Below, in pieces: positions 34,467-44,264 of a DNA stretch of 64,000 bases. Within the stretch, counting starts at the first letter, position 1. Each line of letters begins with the position of its first letter. Under the pieces are notes generated by a model. It saw nothing but the letters and a program-made list of their open reading frames with translations. It was not told the origin of the DNA and did no database searches. Made by a program: the position numbers and the translations under genes. This DNA comes from Sinorhizobium fredii USDA 257 (GTDB lineage Bacteria > Pseudomonadota > Alphaproteobacteria > Rhizobiales > Rhizobiaceae): the NCBI RefSeq assembly GCF_000265205.3, contig NC_018000.1, positions 2,170,001-2,234,000 on the forward strand, read 5' to 3'.

Positions 34467-36929
34467 ATGGTTTCGCTTAACACGGCACGGCAGTCAAAGC
34501 TCGCACTCAAGGAGCGGTCGGAAACAGGCGGTCCGCTTTCTCAAGAAGAACTGCAGTCAATGGATGCTTACTGGCGGGCATCGAACTACCTTTCGGTGGG
34601 CCAGATCTATCTCCTCGATAATCCTCTCCTGAAGGAGCCGCTGAAGCGCGAGCACATAAAGCCGCGACTGCTCGGCCACTGGGGCACGTCGCCAGGCTTG
34701 AACCTGCTTTACGTCCATCTCAACCGCGTTATCAAACGCGACGACCTCAACATGATCTATATCATCGGACCGGGGCACGGCGGGCCTTCATTGGTTGCGC
34801 ACGCCTATCTCGAAGGCACCTACAGCGAAGTCTATCCAAATATCGGCCAGGACGGGGAGGGCATGAAGCGGCTGTTCAAGCAGTTTAGCTTCCCCGGCGG
34901 CATTCCTAGCCATGTAGCGCCGGAAACGCCCGGCAGCATTCACGAAGGCGGCGAACTTGGCTATGCATTGAGCCACGCCTACGGGGCGGCGTTTGATAAC
35001 CCGGATCTGATCGTCGCCTGTATTGTCGGCGACGGAGAAGCGGAGACAGGACCGCTGGCGACCGGTTGGCACGGCAACAAGTTCGTCAATCCGGCCCGCG
35101 ACGGGTGCGTGCTCCCGATCCTCCATCTCAACGGGTACAAGATCGCCAACCCGTGCTTCCTCGCCCGCATCCCCAGGGACGAGCTGCAAAAATTTTTCGA
35201 GGGCATGGGCTACGCCCCGTATTTCGTCGAGGGCAGTGACCCGGAGAGCGTGCACCAGCAGTTGGCCGGTGTGCTCGATACCGCCGTGGCGGAAATTCGG
35301 AAAATCTGGACCGATGCGCGCAGCAACGGCAACGTGAAACGTCCCGCCTGGCCGATGATCGTCTTCCGTACACCGAAGGGCTGGACCTGCCCGCCGGAAA
35401 TCGACGGCAAGAAGTGCGAGGACTACTGGCGCTCACACCAGGTGCCAATGGGCGATATGGACAAGGCCGAGCATATCCGAATTCTCGAAAAGTGGATGAA
35501 GAGCTATCGGCCAGAGGAACTGTTCGACGACGGCGGCCGCCTCAAGCCCGAACTGGAGGCGCTCGCGCCGACGGCCCGACGGCGGATGAGCGATAATCCG
35601 CACGCCAATGGCGGCCTATTGCTGCGCGACCTGAAGATGCCGGATTTCCGCGACTATGCGGTCTCCGTTCCCAAGCCCGGGGCGACGACGGCCGAGTCGG
35701 CACGGTTAATGGGCAAGTTTCTCCGGGACGTGATGAAATTGAACATGGAGAGCAAGAACTTCCGTCTGTTCAGCCCGGATGAGAACAATTCGAATCGCTG
35801 GCAGGATGTGCTCGAGGTCACCGATCGCTGCTACATGGCAGACATCTATCCGGAGGACGATCATCTGGCGCCGGACGGCCGGGTCATGGAAGTCCTCAGC
35901 GAGCATCAATGCCAGGGATGGCTGGAAGGCTATCTGCTCACCGGGCGCCACGGCTTCTTTTCCTGCTACGAGGCGTTCATTCACATCATCGACTCGATGT
36001 TCAACCAGCACGCCAAGTGGCTGAAGGTCTGTAACGAAATCCCGTGGCGACGTCCCATCGGCTCATTGAACTACTTTCTGAGTTCTCATGTCTGGCGCCA
36101 GGATCACAATGGTTTTAGCCATCAGGACCCGGGATTCATCGATCACGTGGTCAACAAGAAGGCGGACGTTATCCGGGTCTATCTGCCGCCGGATGCCAAC
36201 ACGCTTCTGTCGGTGACGGACCACTGCCTGCGCAGCCGCAACTACGTCAACGTCGTGGTCGCGGGCAAGCAGCCCGCGCCACAATGGCTGACGATGGACG
36301 AGGCGATCAAGCATTGTACCGCGGGACTTGGCATCTGGGAGTGGGCAAGCAACGACAAGGGGGCCGAGCCTGATGTCGTGATGGCCTGTTGCGGTGACGT
36401 TCCGACCCTGGAAACACTGGCTGCAGTCGAATTGATCCGTGAGCACCTGCCGGAATTGAAAGTGCGGGTGATCAACGTGGTCAATCTGATGAAGCTCCAG
36501 CCGTCGGAAGAGCATCCGCACGGCCTGTCAAACCGCGACTTCGACGCATTGTTCACGAAGGACAAGCCGATAATCTTCGCCTTCCATGGTTATCCGTGGC
36601 TCATCCATCGGCTCACCTATCGTCGAACCAACCACGACAATTTGCACGTCCGCGGCTACAAGGAAGAGGGAACGACGAGCACCCCGTTCGACATGGTGGT
36701 CATGAACGAAGTCGACCGCTTCCATCTCATCGAGGACGTCATTGACCGGCTGCCGCAATTGGGTGCGCGCGCCGCTTATTTCAAGCAGGCAATCCACGAG
36801 AAACTCATCGCCCATAAGCTGTACATCGAGAAGCATGGCGAAGACATGCCCGAAATCGCCGGCTGGGCGTGGGGACAGGCGGCGGCCGTGGGTGGTCGGC
36901 GGGGTTCGACGGAAGCGGACAACGTCTGA
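34467..36929 (+). CDS. xfp: Phosphoketolase (xylulose-5-phosphate/fructose-6-phosphate)
   Basis: An 820-residue thiamine-diphosphate enzyme that splits xylulose 5-phosphate (or fructose 6-phosphate) with phosphate into acetyl phosphate and a sugar phosphate. Family blocks in order: [96 protein letters not shown] (ThDP/Mg site), [17 protein letters not shown] and [20 protein letters not shown]. Full length. An acetate kinase partner is not seen nearby; instead remnants of other genes follow. It would give a carbon-sparing route to acetyl phosphate. Confidence 0.93.
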   Translation: MVSLNTARQSKLALKERSETGGPLSQEELQSMDAYWRASNYLSVGQIYLLDNPLLKEPLKREHIKPRLLGHWGTSPGLNLLYVHLNRVIKRDDLNMIYIIGPGHGGPSLVAHAYLEGTYSEVYPNIGQDGEGMKRLFKQFSFPGGIPSHVAPETPGSIHEGGELGYALSHAYGAAFDNPDLIVACIVGDGEAETGPLATGWHGNKFVNPARDGCVLPILHLNGYKIANPCFLARIPRDELQKFFEGMGYAPYFVEGSDPESVHQQLAGVLDTAVAEIRKIWTDARSNGNVKRPAWPMIVFRTPKGWTCPPEIDGKKCEDYWRSHQVPMGDMDKAEHIRILEKWMKSYRPEELFDDGGRLKPELEALAPTARRRMSDNPHANGGLLLRDLKMPDFRDYAVSVPKPGATTAESARLMGKFLRDVMKLNMESKNFRLFSPDENNSNRWQDVLEVTDRCYMADIYPEDDHLAPDGRVMEVLSEHQCQGWLEGYLLTGRHGFFSCYEAFIHIIDSMFNQHAKWLKVCNEIPWRRPIGSLNYFLSSHVWRQDHNGFSHQDPGFIDHVVNKKADVIRVYLPPDANTLLSVTDHCLRSRNYVNVVVAGKQPAPQWLTMDEAIKHCTAGLGIWEWASNDKGAEPDVVMACCGDVPTLETLAAVELIREHLPELKVRVINVVNLMKLQPSEEHPHGLSNRDFDALFTKDKPIIFAFHGYPWLIHRLTYRRTNHDNLHVRGYKEEGTTSTPFDMVVMNEVDRFHLIEDVIDRLPQLGARAAYFKQAIHEKLIAHKLYIEKHGEDMPEIAGWAWGQAAAVGGRRGSTEADNV

Positions 36930-36946
36930 GCCGGGAGGGCCTGGAC

Positions 36947-37264
36947 GTGAACATATTCGTCATCAGGCATGGGGAGACCGAGTGGAGTCTGAGCGGACGA
37001 CACACGGCAACGACAGACCTCCCCTTGACCGACAACGGACGACGACAGGCGGAACGGATGCGGCCGGTGCTGGCCGGCAGAACCTTCGCCCTCGTCCTCG
37101 TAAGCCCGCTGCGGCGGGCACGGGAGACTTGCGACCTGATGGTCGGACCCGAGACCATCGCCGACGGAAATTTGATGGAGTGGAACTACGGCGAATACGA
37201 GGGGCTGACGCCCCAGCGGAAGCGCTGGAGGCTCACCAGGAGGAGCTTCAGGGCTCGAACTTGA
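36947..37264 (+). pseudogene. Histidine phosphatase (phosphoglycerate mutase-like), truncated
   Basis: GTG 36947 with GGGAGGGC upstream begins NIFVIRHGETEWSLSGRHTATTDLPLTDNGRRQAERM, the catalytic RHGE motif of the histidine phosphatase superfamily, followed by LVLVSPLRRARETCDLM and MEWNYGEYEGLTPQRK. There the homology stops: the second catalytic His region is missing and the frame runs out after unrelated residues at 37264. The sequence beyond about 37210 belongs, in another frame, to an NdvB-like protein. A deletion thus fused two genes. Confidence 0.7.
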
Positions 37265-37530
37265 CCGCCGCCGAAGTATCGCTGGTCAACCAGCTTGCCG
37301 CGCGCATCCTGTTCGCAAATCCGGCCATGCGGCTGGCGAGTGCATTCAAGAAAACCCGCCTGGATCGGGAAGCGCTCTGGTCACGTGGGATTTCCGGGGA
37401 CCGTCCGATCGTTCTGGTTCGCGTCGATGGCGACAGGGACAATGCTCTCATTTCGAGATGTGACAATGGCGCACGACTTTGCCCGTCGCCGCGGTTTGGA
37501 GTTCGACTTCGTCTTGTATGACAAGCGTGG
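37208..37530 (+). pseudogene. NdvB/cyclic beta-glucan synthase-like gene, internal fragment
   Basis: The frame ending at 37521 reads LTAAEVSLVNQLAARILFANPAMRLASAFKKTRLDREALWSRGISGDRPIVLVRVDGDRD, which matches the region of cyclic beta-1,2-glucan synthase and related GT84/GH94 proteins around the GISGDxPIVLVR motif. After a frameshift near 37455 it continues FRDVTMAHDFARRRGLEFDFVLYDKRGAHV. Only about 100 of some 2800 residues remain, bounded on both sides by pieces of other genes, so it is a deletion relic. Confidence 0.6.
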
Positions 37531-37535
37531 CGCTC

Positions 37536-37960
37536 ATGTCCGAAATGATCACGACCGCCCCCGAGCTCGATCGTTTACCGACGGACCAGGATCTGGCGCG
37601 GCTGCAATTCACCACCTTGTTGTACTATCTCCAATGTACGAACCCGGACAACGGCCTCGTCCGCGACAAGACCGAGCCGCATGCGCCGGCAAGCATCGCG
37701 GCAATCGGCATGGCGCTGGCGACGATCCCCGTCGTTGTCGAGCGCGGGGTGGTCATCCGCGAATTCGCTGCCAAGATCACCCGCAGGCGAATGCGTTTCC
37801 TGCTGGATTGCCGGCAGGGGCCGGAGCCCGGTGCATCCGGGTACAAGGGCTTTTCTATCATTTCCTGGACATCGAAACGGGCCGCCGGGCCTGGCAATGC
37901 GAATTGTCCACCATCGACTCGGCTTTTCTGTTCGCCGGCGCTCTGACGGCAGCCACCTAG
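37536..37960 (+). pseudogene. Glycoamylase-like (PF10091-type) gene, N-terminal fragment with frameshift
   Basis: From about ATG 37536 the frame reads LARLQFTTLLYYLQCTNPDNGLVRDKTEPHAPASIAAIGMALATIPVVVERGVV, the start of bacterial glycoamylase-like proteins. At about 37852 one base is missing within GYKGF; the neighbouring frame then continues FYHFLDIETGRRAWQCELSTIDSAFLFAGALTAAT and stops at 37960, where the family would go on for some 300 residues. Frameshift plus truncation make it a pseudogene. Confidence 0.65.
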
Positions 37961-38065
37961 GGGCTGGCTTTAGGTCGGATGCATCGTCTCATGCAGTAGG
38001 CCATCGGCGGCAAGCCCTATATGATCGGTGCAGTCTTCGCTTTTCGCGAGCCTGGACAGGCACAG

Positions 38066-38266
38066 ATGTCCCGTATCCTGATTATCATCGGCCTCATCAT
38101 CGTCGCTGTCGGTATTCTCTGGCCGTGGCTCATGCGCATCGGCTTCGGCAGGTTGCCGGGCGACATTCTGATCGTGCGCGACAATTTCACCATCTACATC
38201 CCGATCACCACCGGCCTACTCGTCGGCATCCTCCTGACCGTGATCCTCTGGCTGGTTAACCGGTAG
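38066..38266 (+). CDS. DUF2905-family small membrane protein
   Basis: A 66-residue protein, MSRILIIIGLIIVAVGILWPWLMRIGFGRLPGDILIVRDNFTIYIPITTGLLVGILLTVILWLVNR, described here in two halves: the first helix (about residues 4-22) and the RLPGDI motif typical of DUF2905, then a second helix (about 45-63). Complete for the family. Function unknown. ATG 38066 is chosen since longer frames enter the pseudogene debris upstream. Confidence 0.8.
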   Translation: MSRILIIIGLIIVAVGILWPWLMRIGFGRLPGDILIVRDNFTIYIPITTGLLVGILLTVILWLVNR

Positions 38267-38279
38267 AGCTTCCTGAAGG

Positions 38280-38304
38280 GGAACCAATCCGATTTGGCTC
38301 GGTT
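38280..38304 (+). promoter_or_regulatory. RpoE2-like promoter of the PhnA-like membrane protein gene
   Basis: GGAAC at 38280-38284, a 16-base spacer and GGTT at 38301-38304 match the general-stress ECF consensus. It ends 42 bases before the ATG of the next gene in the same direction. Confidence 0.5.
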
Positions 38305-38346
38305 AGCTTCAGGACGATAACATCCTGAATCCCAAGGGAGCTTTCC

Positions 38347-39237
38347 ATGAGCGACCCGCTCTACACGAGTCCCGCAACAGCGCCCGCCGAGCCTCTGGTC
38401 GCCATCGCGCCCAACAAGCTTTCCTGGGCAGCGATCTTCGCCGGCGTTGCCTTGGCGCTGGCAGTCCAGCTTCTGCTCAATCTGCTCGGCGTCGGCCTCG
38501 GCGCGGCAGCCTTCGACCCCGGCAGCGGCGACAATCCCGGCCCCGGCACGTTCTCGATCGCGAGCGGTATCTGGTTCGCTCTTTCCGGGATCGTCTCGGC
38601 CTTTGCCGGCGGCTATCTGGCCAGCCGGCTTTCGGGGCGATCCGGTACGGCGACCGGAGCCTATCATGGGCTGACATCGTGGGCCGTCACGACGCTCATC
38701 GTCGTCTATCTGCTGACGACTTCCGTCGGTGCGCTGCTCGGGGGGGCGCTCAGCGGTCTCTCCTCTGTCGTCGGCGGCGCCGGGCGCACCGTCGCGACGG
38801 TCGCAACGACGGCGGCTCCCACGCTTGCAACGGCCGACGACCCTTTCGCAGATATCGAGCGGCAGATCCGCGAAACGATCGGAGGCAATGATCCGGCCGC
38901 GATGCGGGATGCGGCCGTCGCGTCGATCCGCGCTCTCGTCACCGGCGACGAGGCACAAGCGGAGGAAGCGCGTAACCGAGCAGCCGACGCCCTTGCGCGT
39001 GCTCAGAACATCCCCCCGGATCAGGCGCGCGCCCGCGTTGAAGACTACGAACAGACCTACCGCAGGGCCGTTGAGGATGCGCAGCGGAGGGCCGCCGATG
39101 CGGCGGATACGGCCGCCACCCTCGTCTCCAGCGGCGCATTTCTGGGTTTCTTCTCGCTGCTGCTCGGGGCGGCTGCCGCCTGGCTTGGCGGCTGGTACGG
39201 CACGCGTCGCCTCGACGGGCTGTCGGACGTGTCGTAG
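38347..39237 (+). CDS. PhnA-like membrane protein
   Basis: A 296-residue protein with about four membrane helices: SWAAIFAGVALALAVQLLLNLLGVGLG, IWFALSGIVSAFAGGYLASRL, LTSWAVTTLIVVYLLTTSVG and, at the end, FLGFFSLLLGAAAAWLGGWYGTR. Between the third and fourth lies a long helical Ala/Asp/Arg-rich segment (residues about 160-250), probably exposed. Such proteins are labelled PhnA-like in rhizobial genomes but have no relation to phosphonate chemistry that I can see. The upstream RpoE2-like promoter suggests stress induction. Confidence 0.75.
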   Translation: MSDPLYTSPATAPAEPLVAIAPNKLSWAAIFAGVALALAVQLLLNLLGVGLGAAAFDPGSGDNPGPGTFSIASGIWFALSGIVSAFAGGYLASRLSGRSGTATGAYHGLTSWAVTTLIVVYLLTTSVGALLGGALSGLSSVVGGAGRTVATVATTAAPTLATADDPFADIERQIRETIGGNDPAAMRDAAVASIRALVTGDEAQAEEARNRAADALARAQNIPPDQARARVEDYEQTYRRAVEDAQRRAADAADTAATLVSSGAFLGFFSLLLGAAAAWLGGWYGTRRLDGLSDVS

Positions 39238-39278
39238 GCCAGGTAGACAGGCGCCCCGCGGGACAAGCTCCAGATCAT

Positions 39279-41822
39279 TCAGACGATCGCCCGATCCCAG
39301 CCGCCATAATGCTCCTCGCTGCGCGTCCCGCGCGGCAGGCTGAGGGCAATCAGGCCCAGGCCGATCAGCACATCCGCTAAGCTTGCAACTGTGCCGCCGC
39401 CGGAAAGCAGGAACGGCGAGGCCGCGACCCAGGCGCCGAGCGCGACATTGAGGAAACGCACCGGTCGGGCGACCTCCGCCATCGCGGTGACGGCGATCAT
39501 GATGACGAGGCAGCCGATCACATGGTCGCTGTAATAAAGCGGCGGAGCGCTGCCGAAGATGAGCGGCGTCGTCATCAGGACCGCACCGAGAACCACGCTC
39601 GCCACCAGCGTCCACGGGAAGTTCACGCCGCCGGTAATGAATTCCTTGATGAGTTCGGAAGCCGGCCGCTCGAGATCCGGCTCCGGTGACTGGTTTTCCG
39701 AAAGGGCTGGGCCGCCCCGCCAGAAGGTGCGCCAGAACGGCTCGCCAGCCTTTGTTGCCCGCCAGAGGTACTGGACGGCTGCCAGCACCTCGTCGATCGA
39801 ATAGGGGATCAGCACGACGGTGACGGCCGCCTGGATGATGCAGAGCGTGCAGAGGGCGCCGATCAGCGGCGGCTGGATGATGATGAAGGAGACGCTGACT
39901 ACGCCGAGCGGAATGATCAGCAGGCCGAAGAGCAGCACCATCCACGGCATGGTACGCCAGCGGCGCCGATCGCCGATCGCGCCGGCGAGGATGTCGAGTG
40001 CATAGGCGAAGGCGCCGAACCCGGCATCGGCGATCGGGAAGCCCTTCGATACCCAAGAGGTCACTACCGCTTCGCTGCCATTGCCGACGGCAGCCCCGCC
40101 GGGTCCGAAGAACGGGTCCCAGAGGCCATCGATATGCCCCATCTGGTAGGCGGCGAGATAGCGCGAGACGAACAGGCCGACAAAGGCGAGCGCCACGATC
40201 GGAATGCGTTGCGTGAAGGCGGAGGGGGAATAGCTCCAGCCGAGCGGCCGGTCGTCATCTGCCGCGAGCGCCCGCCTGCTGATGCCGGGCGTCGGCGGGA
40301 TCATCACGGCGAACACCGGGATCAGCAGGCCGGCAAGCGTGTCGATGGCGTAGGCGGCAGCGCTGGTCGTCCAGAATATGAGCGGCGCAAGCATGATCCA
40401 AACGCCGAGAGCCGCCGTGATCCATTGCGTCCAGGCCCAGCGGCGGTACATGCCGAGAAATGCAAACAGTACGACGAGCAATCCCGACGCGATCTCGCTC
40501 ATGCCGAGACGCGCATTGCGGATGTCGGCCGCCGCGATCTCGTGCCCGAGGGCAGGCGGTATCGGCGCGGCGACCGGGTCGAAAAGGCCGAGCGTCAGCG
40601 GCGAGGCGACGAGCCACAGCCCCAGCGCGACATTGACCATTGGCGCCCAGAGGGTGCGAAGCCGCTGGCGCTCGACGGCGGCCTCGACCTGCCTGTTGCT
40701 GCGCTCCAGCGGCGCTTCGAGCCGTCTTTTGGCCTGCTCGATCTCCGGCTCCGAAGCTGCAACGGTGGAGGGTTCGAGCTTGTTCTTCTCGTACCAGTCG
40801 GTCGGATCGTCCTGGAGGCGCCGGATCATCTCCGGCAGGGTCCGGGTGAGGCTGTGCTTCGGCTCCCAGCCGATCAGGCTGCGGGCGCGGGAAATGTCGA
40901 TCTCGAAATGGTCGTCGGAATTCTCAACCATCCACGGTTTTATGTCGCTCTCCTGATCGAGCACCTCCGTCTGCATCCACGACCCGGTCTTGGCCAGGCC
41001 CTTTGGCAGGACAAAGGTGCGCCAGTCCTCGCCATGGAGAAGCCGTCCGATGCGCTTCTGCAGATCCCCATAGGAAGGCGTCTCCTCCTCGCCGACCAGC
41101 ATCACGCTTTCGTCCGGCAGTTCGGCGCGGCGGTCGACGGTGCGCACGAAGGCCTCGACCAGATCGTCCTTGTGCAGATAAGGCTGTCCCGCCTCGAGAT
41201 CGCCGGTGAACAGATAGGCGGTCGGCAGCCTTTCGAAGATGCGGGCAATCTGCTGGGCGATGAAGGCGGCCCGGCAATCCTCGTCATAGACGCCGGCGAG
41301 CCGCAGGATCACCGTCTTGATCTGCCCGCGCTCCTTGTCAATCACCGCTTCGGTCTTCGCCTTCGATTGCGGATAGACCCAGGAAGGCTCGAGCGGCGAG
41401 TTCTCATTGATCCTCACGCCCTTCTCAGGGCTCGGCGCATGCACCAGCAGAGTGCTGGAAAAGATGAACTGCTCGGTCTCAAGTCCCTTGAGTGCAGCGA
41501 GCAGCCGACGCGTGCCCTGAACATTGACCGCATCATATTTCGGATCGCCCTTGCCGGTCGTGTCGTAATAGGCGGCGAGATGGATCACCGAGGCGACCTG
41601 CCCGCCGCTCCGCTTGCCCACCTCCTCCACCGCCTTTGTGACGCTTTCGTCGGAGGTAAGGTCGATCTCGATCGTCTCGAGGCGGTCCGACGAGCCTTTC
41701 GGTGCAGCCACATCCAAGCCGATGACGCGGTAGCCGTCTTTGAGGCCGCGCGCGATCGCCTGCCCGAGGAAACCACTCGAGCCAGTGATGAGAACAGTTG
41801 GTCTCTTCGTCTCGTCCGGCAT
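39279..41822 (-). CDS. NAD-dependent epimerase - SPW repeat - VKOR-like membrane fusion protein
   Basis: An 847-residue fusion from ATG 41822. Residues about 8-300 form an extended SDR/epimerase (TVLITGSSGFLGQAIARGL; SVIHLAAYYDTTGKG; WVYPQSKAKTE). The second part is membrane-bound: SPW repeats (MVNVALGLWLVASPLTL; WITAALGVWIMLAPLIFW; FLNVALGAWVAASPFLL) surround a segment resembling vitamin K epoxide reductase (FPIADAGFGAFAYALDILAG, then GALCTLCIIQAAV with a CxxC near residue 655). The extra loop cysteines of true VKOR are not seen. Possibly a redox or envelope stress protein. An RpoE2-like promoter lies 31 bases upstream. Confidence 0.78.
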   Translation of the reverse strand: MPDETKRPTVLITGSSGFLGQAIARGLKDGYRVIGLDVAAPKGSSDRLETIEIDLTSDESVTKAVEEVGKRSGGQVASVIHLAAYYDTTGKGDPKYDAVNVQGTRRLLAALKGLETEQFIFSSTLLVHAPSPEKGVRINENSPLEPSWVYPQSKAKTEAVIDKERGQIKTVILRLAGVYDEDCRAAFIAQQIARIFERLPTAYLFTGDLEAGQPYLHKDDLVEAFVRTVDRRAELPDESVMLVGEEETPSYGDLQKRIGRLLHGEDWRTFVLPKGLAKTGSWMQTEVLDQESDIKPWMVENSDDHFEIDISRARSLIGWEPKHSLTRTLPEMIRRLQDDPTDWYEKNKLEPSTVAASEPEIEQAKRRLEAPLERSNRQVEAAVERQRLRTLWAPMVNVALGLWLVASPLTLGLFDPVAAPIPPALGHEIAAADIRNARLGMSEIASGLLVVLFAFLGMYRRWAWTQWITAALGVWIMLAPLIFWTTSAAAYAIDTLAGLLIPVFAVMIPPTPGISRRALAADDDRPLGWSYSPSAFTQRIPIVALAFVGLFVSRYLAAYQMGHIDGLWDPFFGPGGAAVGNGSEAVVTSWVSKGFPIADAGFGAFAYALDILAGAIGDRRRWRTMPWMVLLFGLLIIPLGVVSVSFIIIQPPLIGALCTLCIIQAAVTVVLIPYSIDEVLAAVQYLWRATKAGEPFWRTFWRGGPALSENQSPEPDLERPASELIKEFITGGVNFPWTLVASVVLGAVLMTTPLIFGSAPPLYYSDHVIGCLVIMIAVTAMAEVARPVRFLNVALGAWVAASPFLLSGGGTVASLADVLIGLGLIALSLPRGTRSEEHYGGWDRAIV

Positions 41823-42143
41823 CTTTAAACCTTCGCGGGAGTTTTGTTCGCAAACGTCCCTTCGAAGAGGAAGGTTCCAACCCGATTGCCCGGACCGCTG
41901 GCAACGCCCTCGGAAGCTTGACACCGATCGGCGAAGTCACCTGCCGGAGGCGAGCTTCCAGGTCTTCTTGGCTCTCGACACAACCCTCTTGCGAAGCGAG
42001 CGTCCCGTCTGCAGCCACAGGCAGCCAGCCGATGCGCTTCGGGAACAAGAGCGGCTCTCGGCAATTGTTGCAGGTGAGATCGGCCTTGCCCTTCTGAGCG
42101 CACGCACCGCGCCGCTCCTTGGCGCGGTCACAGGAGTTTAGCA
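41823..42143. other. Divergent control region of the epimerase fusion and glycosyltransferase genes
   Basis: No supported gene. Contains the RpoE2-like promoter at 41853-41878 for the minus-strand gene. A minus-strand frame here with a CNNCREP motif looks protein-like but overlaps the fusion gene in another frame and is not called. AGGAG precedes the glycosyltransferase ATG. Confidence 0.4.
41853..41878 (-). promoter_or_regulatory. RpoE2-like promoter of the epimerase fusion gene
   Basis: On the minus strand GGAAC, 17 bases, CGTT: the full alphaproteobacterial general-stress consensus. The -10 element is 31 bases before the ATG. Confidence 0.55.
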
Positions 42144-43373
42144 ATGAAAGTTGCCCAGATCGCCCCGCTTGCAGAACGCGTTCCGCCGAAGCTTTACGGA
42201 GGAACGGAGCGGATTGTTTATTGCCTTACCGAAGAACTCGTCAGGCTCGGCCATGACGTCACGCTTTTTGCGAGCGGCGACTCGCTCACCTCTGCCGAGC
42301 TGGTACCCTGCTCGGATGTCGCCCTCAGGCTCAACCCGGATGTCACCGACTTCCTTCCCCACCACGTCGTCATGCTGGAGGAGGTCCGGCGTCGTGCGCG
42401 GGAATTCGACGTCCTGCACTTCCATATCGATCTTCTGCATTTTCCCCTGGTCAGGGATTTCGCCGACCGGACGGTGACGACACTTCATACACGTCTCGAC
42501 CTAATGGACCTCCAGCCCTTCTATCGCCTCTTCACGGATATTCCCGTCGTGTCCATATCCGACGATCAGCGCCGGCCGATCCCGCCCATTAACTGGAGGG
42601 GCACCGTCTATCACGGCTTGGACGAGGCGGTGTTGCCGTTTACCGAAAAGCCCGCCGGCAATTATCTCGCCTTTCTGGGACGGATTTCGCCCGAGAAAGG
42701 TCCGGAGAGAGCAATCGATATTGCCACCCAAGCCGGCATGCCCTTGAAGATCGCCGCAAAAGTGGACAAGGCGGATCGGGCCTACTGGGAGAGCGTGGTC
42801 GAGCCGTTGGTGGCAAGCCATCCGAATGTCGAGTTCATCGGCGAGATCGATGAACACCAGAAGGCGGACTTCCTCGGCAACGCGGCCGCCCTCCTCTTTC
42901 CGATCAATTGGCCGGAACCCTTCGGCCTGGTGATGATCGAGGCCATGGCCTGCGGCACGCCGGTGCTCGGATTTCGGTACGGCTCCGCCCCGGAGGTGAT
43001 CGAGGACGGCGTATCGGGGATTCTCGTGGATTGGGTAGAGGAGGCCGTGGGAAGGATGGATGAAGTCTTGAGCCTCGACAGGCGACTGGTGCGCGAAGCC
43101 TTCGAGCGACGCTTCACCACCGAGCGGATGACACGCGACTACCTGGAAATTTATCGTAAGCTTCCTGGCGTCCGGACCGAGACGAGCGCGACGCGCGCGG
43201 CGGCCAGCGATCGGATCGGCCTCGAGGTCGCGCAGCAACCCTGGCGGAACTCGGTGGAGCAGGTTCCGCGGCTGGGCGATCGGACCAACAGCAGTGATGC
43301 CATCCCGGTGGCCCTGGAAGGCTCCAAGACCATCGGCACGGAACGACCCGGCGGCGGACGGCCCGGTCAGTAA
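42144..43373 (+). CDS. Glycosyltransferase family 4 protein
   Basis: A 409-residue GT-B glycosyltransferase. N-terminal Rossmann part: KVAQIAPLAERVPPKLYGGTERIVYCLTEELVRLGHDVTLFASGDS. C-terminal GT1-type part: NYLAFLGRISPEKGPERAIDIATQAGMPLKIAAKVDK, then LLFPINWPEPFGLVMIEAMACGTPVLGFRYGSAPEVIEDGVSG, the ExF/Gx7E nucleotide-sugar site. The last 60 residues are a variable polar tail. Acceptor unknown. AGGAG lies before the ATG. Divergent from the stress-type fusion gene, and its 3' end overlaps the HpaI-type aldolase gene by seven bases. Confidence 0.88.
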   Translation: MKVAQIAPLAERVPPKLYGGTERIVYCLTEELVRLGHDVTLFASGDSLTSAELVPCSDVALRLNPDVTDFLPHHVVMLEEVRRRAREFDVLHFHIDLLHFPLVRDFADRTVTTLHTRLDLMDLQPFYRLFTDIPVVSISDDQRRPIPPINWRGTVYHGLDEAVLPFTEKPAGNYLAFLGRISPEKGPERAIDIATQAGMPLKIAAKVDKADRAYWESVVEPLVASHPNVEFIGEIDEHQKADFLGNAAALLFPINWPEPFGLVMIEAMACGTPVLGFRYGSAPEVIEDGVSGILVDWVEEAVGRMDEVLSLDRRLVREAFERRFTTERMTRDYLEIYRKLPGVRTETSATRAAASDRIGLEVAQQPWRNSVEQVPRLGDRTNSSDAIPVALEGSKTIGTERPGGGRPGQ

Positions 43374-44194
43374 GACTTCTGCAAGTGTGAGGATGAGGCG
43401 ACCTGTTCGCCGCCCTTTTCCGCCTGCCGCAGCGCCCGGTATTCGGCCATCGCGGCCAGACCGGCATCGCGCAGCAGCGCCACGTCATGCGGGCCGGCGA
43501 TGACGCGGTAGCCGCGGTCGATCAGTTCGGCGACCGAGGCGCCGGCATTAGGCACGGTGCCCATGATCTTGCCGGAGGCGAGAATCGCCTTCTCGGCGCG
43601 TTGAACCAGTTCGCGCACCTCCGGATGGCCGGTCTGTTCGAGACGGCCGATCGAACCGGCGAGATCGTTGACGCCGATGAAGATGATGTCGGCGCCTTCT
43701 GTTGCCGCGATCACATCGGCATTGTCGACTGCCGTGTGGGACTCGATCTGCACCGCGATCAGCATGTTCTCGTTGGCCTTGTGGACATAGCCGGGCTCAA
43801 GTCCGAAGGTCGAGGCGCGCACCACGCCCGCCGCATAGCCCCGGATGCCTTGCGGCGGATAGCGGCAGGCCCGAACGGCCGCCAGCGCCGCTTCTGCCGT
43901 ATCGACCGAGGGGATCATCACCGATTGCACACCCGCATCGAGCACCCGCTTCAGGAAAACATGGTCGTTCCAGGGGACCCGGACCAGAGCCGGCGAGGGC
44001 GTCGTTTCGATGGCGCGCAGCGTGTCGATGATCTCGCTGGTTTCGCCGACGCCATGCTCGTGATCGACGAGCAGGAAATCGAAGCCGGCATGGCCGAGGA
44101 TTTCCGCATTGGTCGGCGAGCCGCCGCCGACCCAGCATCCGAACGCGACATGACCGGCGGCAAGGTGGGCTTTCAGGCGGTTTTTGGTGTACAT
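43367..44194 (-). CDS. HpcH/HpaI-family aldolase
   Basis: A 275-residue class II aldolase of the HpaI type that splits 2-keto-3-deoxy acids into pyruvate and an aldehyde. Features: FGCWVGGGSPTNAEILGHAGFDFLLVDHEHG, the catalytic Arg strand ALVRVPWNDH, GVQSVMIPSVDTAEAALAAVRACRYPPQGIRGY, and the metal Glu/Asp in VQIESHTAVDNADVIAA and IFIGVNDLAGSIG. Last gene of the TRAP operon, indicating that the transporter imports a sugar acid or similar compound that ends in this cleavage. Confidence 0.87.
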   Translation of the reverse strand: MYTKNRLKAHLAAGHVAFGCWVGGGSPTNAEILGHAGFDFLLVDHEHGVGETSEIIDTLRAIETTPSPALVRVPWNDHVFLKRVLDAGVQSVMIPSVDTAEAALAAVRACRYPPQGIRGYAAGVVRASTFGLEPGYVHKANENMLIAVQIESHTAVDNADVIAATEGADIIFIGVNDLAGSIGRLEQTGHPEVRELVQRAEKAILASGKIMGTVPNAGASVAELIDRGYRVIAGPHDVALLRDAGLAAMAEYRALRQAEKGGEQVASSSHLQKSY

Positions 44195-44264
44195 GGACAG
44201 TCAGCCTCGAATTGGAAAAGGGAGGAAGGCACGGGAGCTTGACGCCCCATGCCAAGTTCAGATC

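Noticed and set aside
41533..42144. 203-codon minus-strand frame with a CNNCREP motif
   Set aside because: Overlaps the epimerase fusion gene in another frame and has no start signal; the motif alone is too weak.
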